Positions 59,201-64,000 of a stretch of 64,000 nt of DNA are shown in pieces (position 1 is the first letter of the stretch; every line of letters begins with the position of its first letter). Source of the DNA: Eutypa lata (Eukaryota > Ascomycota > Sordariomycetes > Xylariales > Diatrypaceae); assembly GCA_022661535.1 (NCBI GenBank), contig JAKULF010000004.1:5146001-5210000 (forward strand), read 5' to 3'. The notes under the pieces are model-generated. The model had not been told where the DNA came from. It made no database searches and was given only the letters and a program-made list of their open reading frames with translations. A program made the translations under genes and the position numbers.

Positions 59201-61271
59201 CGTATACTACGTAGTGAACACATCAGGTTTAGAGCCAGAACCACGTTCCCACGTGTTCCCCGCAAAAAAGGATGAACTGAACCCCTGATTCGAGCTATAA
59301 GAGCTCGGAACCCGCCTACCTGCATAAGGGTATCACGGTATCTCGCGCGAGAGCAAAGACCTGCAGAGAAGATAGCCGGCGTGACGCCCGCGACCAGTAG
59401 CATGTCATATCACGGCTCATCGTCCAATATTCTCGTCGAATGAGATAGGAGGTAAAGAGCGACGAACGAAGATTGGCTCCATTAGACCACTATAAAATTA
59501 CTGCTCGCGCATTTACGACCGCGTCTTTTTCTTTTTTGAGGGGGGGGTTCTAACTAAGTAGTCACCTAGTTCAGCAGTCACTGAAGATTACTACTATTGT
59601 AAGACGTGGCGCCGCCAGCTCGCAATATCCTACTAAAATCAGGTCCACCAATCTTGCGCGTTCGGAAGACCACACAATGCAAAAATCACCTCATGCAGCC
59701 CACCACCCACCGCTACAAGAACAACTTATTGTAACACAAATGTCGCTTTCCGCCCTTTTAAAAGGCTGACTGCTTCGTACACACATTGGTTTTCTCTTAA
59801 AGTTGACCTATCGCACAGGCTAACAGCCTTAGCAAGATACTAAACTTAGCTCCTGGGGATGTCAGGGGGAAGGGGGGTCCTTTAGGCTTTGAGGCTCTGC
59901 CGTTTTCTCCAAGTGGATAGAACGCGTTACCTAGCCGTGGTCTATAACTAACTAATCAACGTTCGGGTCGTTCCGAGCGGGGTCCCATCCCCGAGAAATT
60001 GGAGTCGAGATGATGTGCAACTTGTTTTAATGAGATTCTTCGACATAAGCATATTTGACTGCGTAAGCACCAAGAAAAACACCCAGAAAAGAAATAACTA
60101 CTGTACTTAACGTGCGCGAATAAAAAGAAGATGTTCCCGTGTCGGCTGCATGGTTCCGTGGGGAAACACCGACAAAGCGTTGACCATATCTATATTTAAC
60201 ACTCTTCTATTAAGATAAACACAACTATGTAATAGTACATATATAGGTGTCTCCAACTGCTGTGTAGTAAGGGCGGAGATATGTGCTGGATGTGGAGAGA
60301 GGGCCGGTCACGGTCGCGGTTACGGTCGCATTCTCGCTGACCGGGGGTATATGGGTGCGTTTTTCTTCCTGAAAGCTAGGTATGTGCCCATGCCCAGAAA
60401 AAAAAAAAAAAAAAAACCACACACATAAATCGTCATCTAATAACTATGAAGTAGAGAGCGCGCGCGTGATGGAACGAACGGCTCGTCCATAAACGTGTTC
60501 TCATGGGGTTTTAAATAGCGATGCGAATGATCTCCCCCTCGTATACCAGAAGATCTGCGCCCTCCATGCTCTATTTTCCTACTTTTAGCCGGCTTGGCGG
60601 ATGAGCGACATTTTTTCTTTCTTTCTTTCTTTTGCGAATAAGGGGGGGTGCGGAGAATTTTTATACGCGTGCTGGGTGTGCTGGGTGCTGGGGGCGGAGA
60701 GTGTGCGCCCTCAACCCCTGATTGCGCCATGCCGGCTGGCGCTGTCGTTTTCCCAACCGGGCAAGCCGGAACGGAGCACGCAACCTTTCGGCGACGGATT
60801 CCGTCACACGGGGCCTGAATAGGAACCCACTTTGTGATATGAGCATTTAGCCTCAAGCCATTCAAAATTGCGCTCCATTCCTGGTTTTGGTGGCATTTTT
60901 TCTTTGTTTTATCTTCCCTCATACCCTTGATGCCGACAACAGTCGTGTCAGATTAATAAAAAGGCTCTTTCCCGATACTTTATCGGATACCCTGAACACG
61001 GCGAAAGAGGCATTATGACGCAGATCTCTCGCTCGGAATAGGAATGAGGTCAGAGGTGATCGTCGGTGGTAGATGACGATGAGGGCCATGATCTTCGTCG
61101 AGGAAATCCTTAAAAATGGCCCAGGGACACGATGATGGGCTTGCGGTTGCCGCATTGTCCACCGCAGTGTCGATAGCTGATCGATAGCGCCCTTTTTTGC
61201 GCACACCAGATCTGCCCCTTACGCTCTCTGGATCAGTAACGTTGTTCGTCGTCATCATCATCATCATCATC
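56256..61271. other. Long region without a recognisable gene
   Basis: About 5 kb. Six-frame reading gave no domain, no transposase remnant and no spliced series of motifs. The frames at 58039-58275, 58482-58751 and the minus-strand 60437-60922 are without features. Small repeats include A-runs (60399-60416), (CTTT)n near 60614-60632 and (CAT)n at 61248-61273. A compact palindrome CCGGTGTCACCGG lies at about 57599-57611. An unrecognised ncRNA or fast-evolving small gene cannot be excluded. Confidence 0.55.
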
Positions 61272-62210
61272 ATGGGGCAGGGACCTTCAATGCCAGGCCC
61301 TCCTGGGACAAAGTTCCGCGTCATCGGTGCTGGAATGTGAGTCATCCTTTGTCTAGATTCCCTCCTCTTTCCAGTCATATGACTTGGCCCTGGGCTATGT
61401 CCTTAACCACGATATTGGAATTCGCGCTTTGACGTAGTGGGAGCATCGTTGACATTGATCAGGTCACGCACCGGTACCAAGACCTTGAACGAAGCTTTGG
61501 CCATCCTTCTCAATGGCCCTGTACACGACTCCGGCATACAGTCCCTCGGTGGCACGATTCGCCAGATCAGACTTTGGTTAGGACTGATGGAGACCGTCCC
61601 GAAAGCTTATACGTTCTCGGACCAGAAGAAGATAGACTGGATAGTATCTGATCTTTTCGAAGGCTACGTGGCGACCATGGACTGCCCCGCTGCGCTGCTG
61701 ACGCCGGAGATCATGAAGGTGTTCCCAGACGCCATCGTCATCGTGACGACGAGGGACAAGGACTCCTGGTGGAGGAGCATGGAGTATATGAACTCCTTCA
61801 TGGGCACCTACCACCTCCCCCTCGTGGTCATGTGGCTCTGGAAAGCGCAGGCCTACGGCAAGTGGCGGAGGCGGTTCAAGGAGCTTCTCATCTGGCGGTA
61901 CGGCCAAGACCACATCCAGCAGGAGACCTTGAAGATACACGAGGACTACCAGCGGCAGGTCGTCCCGCCGGAGAAGCTCTTCTTCTACAACGTCAAGGAA
62001 GGGTGGGACCCGCTCTGCAAGATTCTCAACGTCCCCGTGCCTAACGTCCCCTTCCCCCACAACAATGACAAGGCGGCCGCGAGGAGGATATACTGGCAGC
62101 ACATGCTCTGGGGCACCGTCTCGTGGATGGTTGCCATTGCGATCTTCTACTACGTGTTCCACTCCATAACGCGCTTGTATCATCTGATGGGTCACTGTGT
62201 CGAGGTGTAG
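61272..62210 (+). CDS. Sulfotransferase-like P-loop protein with a C-terminal membrane segment
   Basis: Exons 61272-61336 and 61463-62210 (126-nt intron, phase 2) give 270 aa. The joint restores KFRVIGAGM|SRTGTKTLNE, the P-loop-like phosphate-binding start of the fungal sulfotransferase/NTPase family (Sulfotransfer_4 type). FPDAIVIVTTRDKDSWWRSM is the second signature (strand plus Arg...Ser binding the 3'-phosphate of the nucleotide in true sulfotransferases), followed by FYNVKEGWDPLCKIL. Residues about 240-262 (WMVAIAIFYYVF) form a single hydrophobic helix, suggesting membrane tethering. In fungi such proteins are often mis-named epimerases; activity is unproven for nearly all. The start ATG follows a (CAT)n run, so a different upstream start cannot be excluded. 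Confidence 0.85.
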
Positions 62211-63466
62211 GCATTGGCTGGCAGTTTCGCTCTTCGTTCGGTTGTACATTGCAACTCCCCTTGTATATAAGATATAACCACCCCAGAATTTGTATCTATT
62301 GGATTATCTCATTGGCCGTGATGATTCGACATCCTTTAGCCACATTATCTAGTAGTTCAGTTGTCAGTAGACCATACGCTCACTCTTCGACTTTGGTTCG
62401 GCAACAACACCGAAATGTAATTTGAGATAATCAAATATTATCCAATGAGGCGTCAAGGCTTTTGAAGCCATTGTCGCAGGGTTATGACAGATCTCATACT
62501 AACACGTCATAACGTCGCATTCATACTTGGCCGGATAAGCTTGATTACTCTATATAGCTTTAACCTTATTGACGCTCTTGCGGCAAAGTATCGGGAAGAA
62601 TACAAGTATATTCATCTCTAGGAGATTTACCAAAATAAGAGGCTAGCCTGCTTTGTTGCCAATGAATTAAAATAGCGCCAATTCTTTACTAACCAAAAAT
62701 AAATTTCTCCTATTAGTTACCAAGGACGCCCACGTAGCCCATCAAGGATTTTGATTATCCTTAATGAGCAAGAGTAAGGGGAATCTTCTATGAATAACCT
62801 ACCCAGTGACTTGGAAATATCCAAAGCCAATTGGATAATAACCGTAAGTATCGCATGTTTAGCTATCATAAGTTAGTGTACCATACAATTATATGACCAG
62901 CCTTACATTATGAGGGCCTTGTTATAGTACATAATCTTGAAACTATGTAGAAGTCAGGCTTCTAGTCCTAAACGGGATCTTCGGAGAATGTTATCCCCTT
63001 TAATGGCGGCCGAGTTTTCGCTTAATATCAAAAGATCGCTTAATTATTAAGACTACAGCCTCCTTATCTAGTCCCTGTTACTTACTTACCTAATAACCGG
63101 TAAAAGATTTAGGAACTTTATCTAGGCTACCATAAAAATAAAATGTAATATAAATTAAATAACTCGTTTTATAATGGAATTGTCATCACAAAATAGGTTG
63201 CTCTCGAGCTACGTAAGTTGTATCTTAAAATTCTGTGGTCCGGCCGTTTGCTTGAGTAAGGCAATTCTGAGAAGGAACACTTTTCGTGATTACTTTCGTC
63301 GAAAATGCCTTGCAGTATGTTCGTCTAGTAAGTACGTACAATGTGACTCATCCTCTATAATAGCCTAGCTAGGAGAAGATGGGTGCCTATCAATTGCGGA
63401 AGACTTGATGGGAAGAAAGACCGGAATAGATCTATTCTAACTACTTTCGTATTTGGGATCCCCATT
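62211..63466. other. AT-rich intergenic region
   Basis: About 1.25 kb, strongly AT-rich from about 62440 to 63370. Peptide-like fragments with stops (for example DALAAKYREEYKYI near 62570) hint at a degraded gene or element, but they are too short to assign. Confidence 0.5.
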
Positions 63467-63956
63467 TCAAGCATCCTTGATGATAAAACTGGACAGCTGT
63501 TCGCCCATAGTATAGAGTGTAGCTTGCGGATGCCCGCTCAAAGGTATCGGGAGAATACTTGCATCAGCAACCCTCAGTCTCCTGACACCCAATACTTTAC
63601 CTTCCCCGTCGACTACCTTACCCATAGCTGCAGTGCCCCCGGAGTGATGATGCTGCATCCCAGTGCATCGGATTCTTTCCTCAATACCTTCATCGGTAAC
63701 ATCGGCTGTCAGTGGTGCCAAGCCATCTAGATCTTCTCCGGAAGGTGGTGATTCACTATCGACGATAGCTTTCATAGGGCCAGTTGCCAGCATGAAATTC
63801 AGGGTTTGGCGAGCAGCGTGGACGAGAGTATCCCGATCTAGCGGCGTGGACAAATAGTTTGGCTGAACGCGGGGAGGTTCGTTCGGATCATTAGTTCGAA
63901 TCGATACTTTACCACAGGATGTGGGACGAAGAAGCATTGCCGAGGTGGCGATATGT
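63467..63956 (-). CDS. C-terminal exon of a GMC (FAD) oxidoreductase, continuing beyond the window
   Basis: The minus-strand frame ends at 63467. Its signatures are those of the GMC C-terminal domain: NYLSTPLDRDTLVHA, then HHHSGGTAAMG (FAD and catalytic His region), LRVADASILPIP, and GHPQATLYTMGEQ with the second catalytic His/Asn region. The exon appears to begin at an acceptor CCTAG at about 63957; the bases from 63957 to 64000 look like an intron (a stop is in frame, and GCTAAT could be the branch site). The rest of the gene lies right of the window. The family covers glucose, aryl-alcohol, choline and other alcohol oxidases or dehydrogenases; the exact type cannot be told from the tail. 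Confidence 0.9.
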
Positions 63957-64000
63957 CTAGGATTCTATAGATCAGTTTCCTATAAATAATTAGCTTTATC

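Noticed and set aside
60437..60922. 161-codon minus-strand frame
   Set aside because: Lys/Pro/Ser-rich translation of simple-sequence DNA, with no motif.

Overview
This is nuclear DNA of a filamentous ascomycete (Pezizomycotina; Sordariomycetes is my best guess from protein character). Most genes have short introns of about 49-75 nt with GTAAGT/GTATGT donors, CTNAC-like branch sites and CAG/TAG acceptors. There are several Zn2Cys6 regulators, fungal-type genes (ECM4 GST, epsin Ent3, STI1, RPC34, Ctr) and AT-rich stretches with C-to-T/G-to-A decay suggestive of repeat-induced point mutation (RIP). All exon joints were inferred by hand from reading frame, splice consensus and family likeness; none is supported by transcripts.

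Left part (1-21.4 kb): the N-terminus of an unknown protein leaves the window at base 1, then a fungal hypothetical protein. An accessory block follows: ECM4-type glutathione transferase (5270-6461), a cytochrome P450 carrying one in-frame stop (7615-9399), an old yellow enzyme (10649-11845), a Baeyer-Villiger-like flavin monooxygenase (13797-15260), a 14-TM DHA2-type efflux transporter (15528-17584, minus) and a Zn2Cys6 regulator (18431-21355) divergent from the transporter. This is the tailoring, export and regulation set of a secondary-metabolite or detoxification cluster, but no PKS, NRPS, terpene or other backbone enzyme is visible.

Middle (21.4-43 kb): about 7 kb without an intact gene holds a decayed GST (23819-24600, minus). 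Then come a C2H2 regulator, a 68-aa protein gene whose intron appears to be GC-AG, a MARVEL-like membrane protein whose frame stays open for 424 codons beyond its stop, and an Ent3/epsinR-type epsin. From about 40.1 to 41.9 kb lie an AT-rich block, an (ACCT)n tract, a 10-bp minisatellite and four copies of a unit with an 18-bp hairpin.

Right part (43-64 kb): mostly conserved genes: cyclophilin with probable mitochondrial and cytosolic forms, RNA polymerase III subunit RPC34 divergent from co-chaperone STI1, a second Zn2Cys6 regulator, and a Ctr copper transporter. After about 5 kb without a recognisable gene come a sulfotransferase-like P-loop protein and the C-terminus of a GMC oxidoreductase that runs off the right edge. 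I saw no tRNA, rRNA, CRISPR array or intact transposon.
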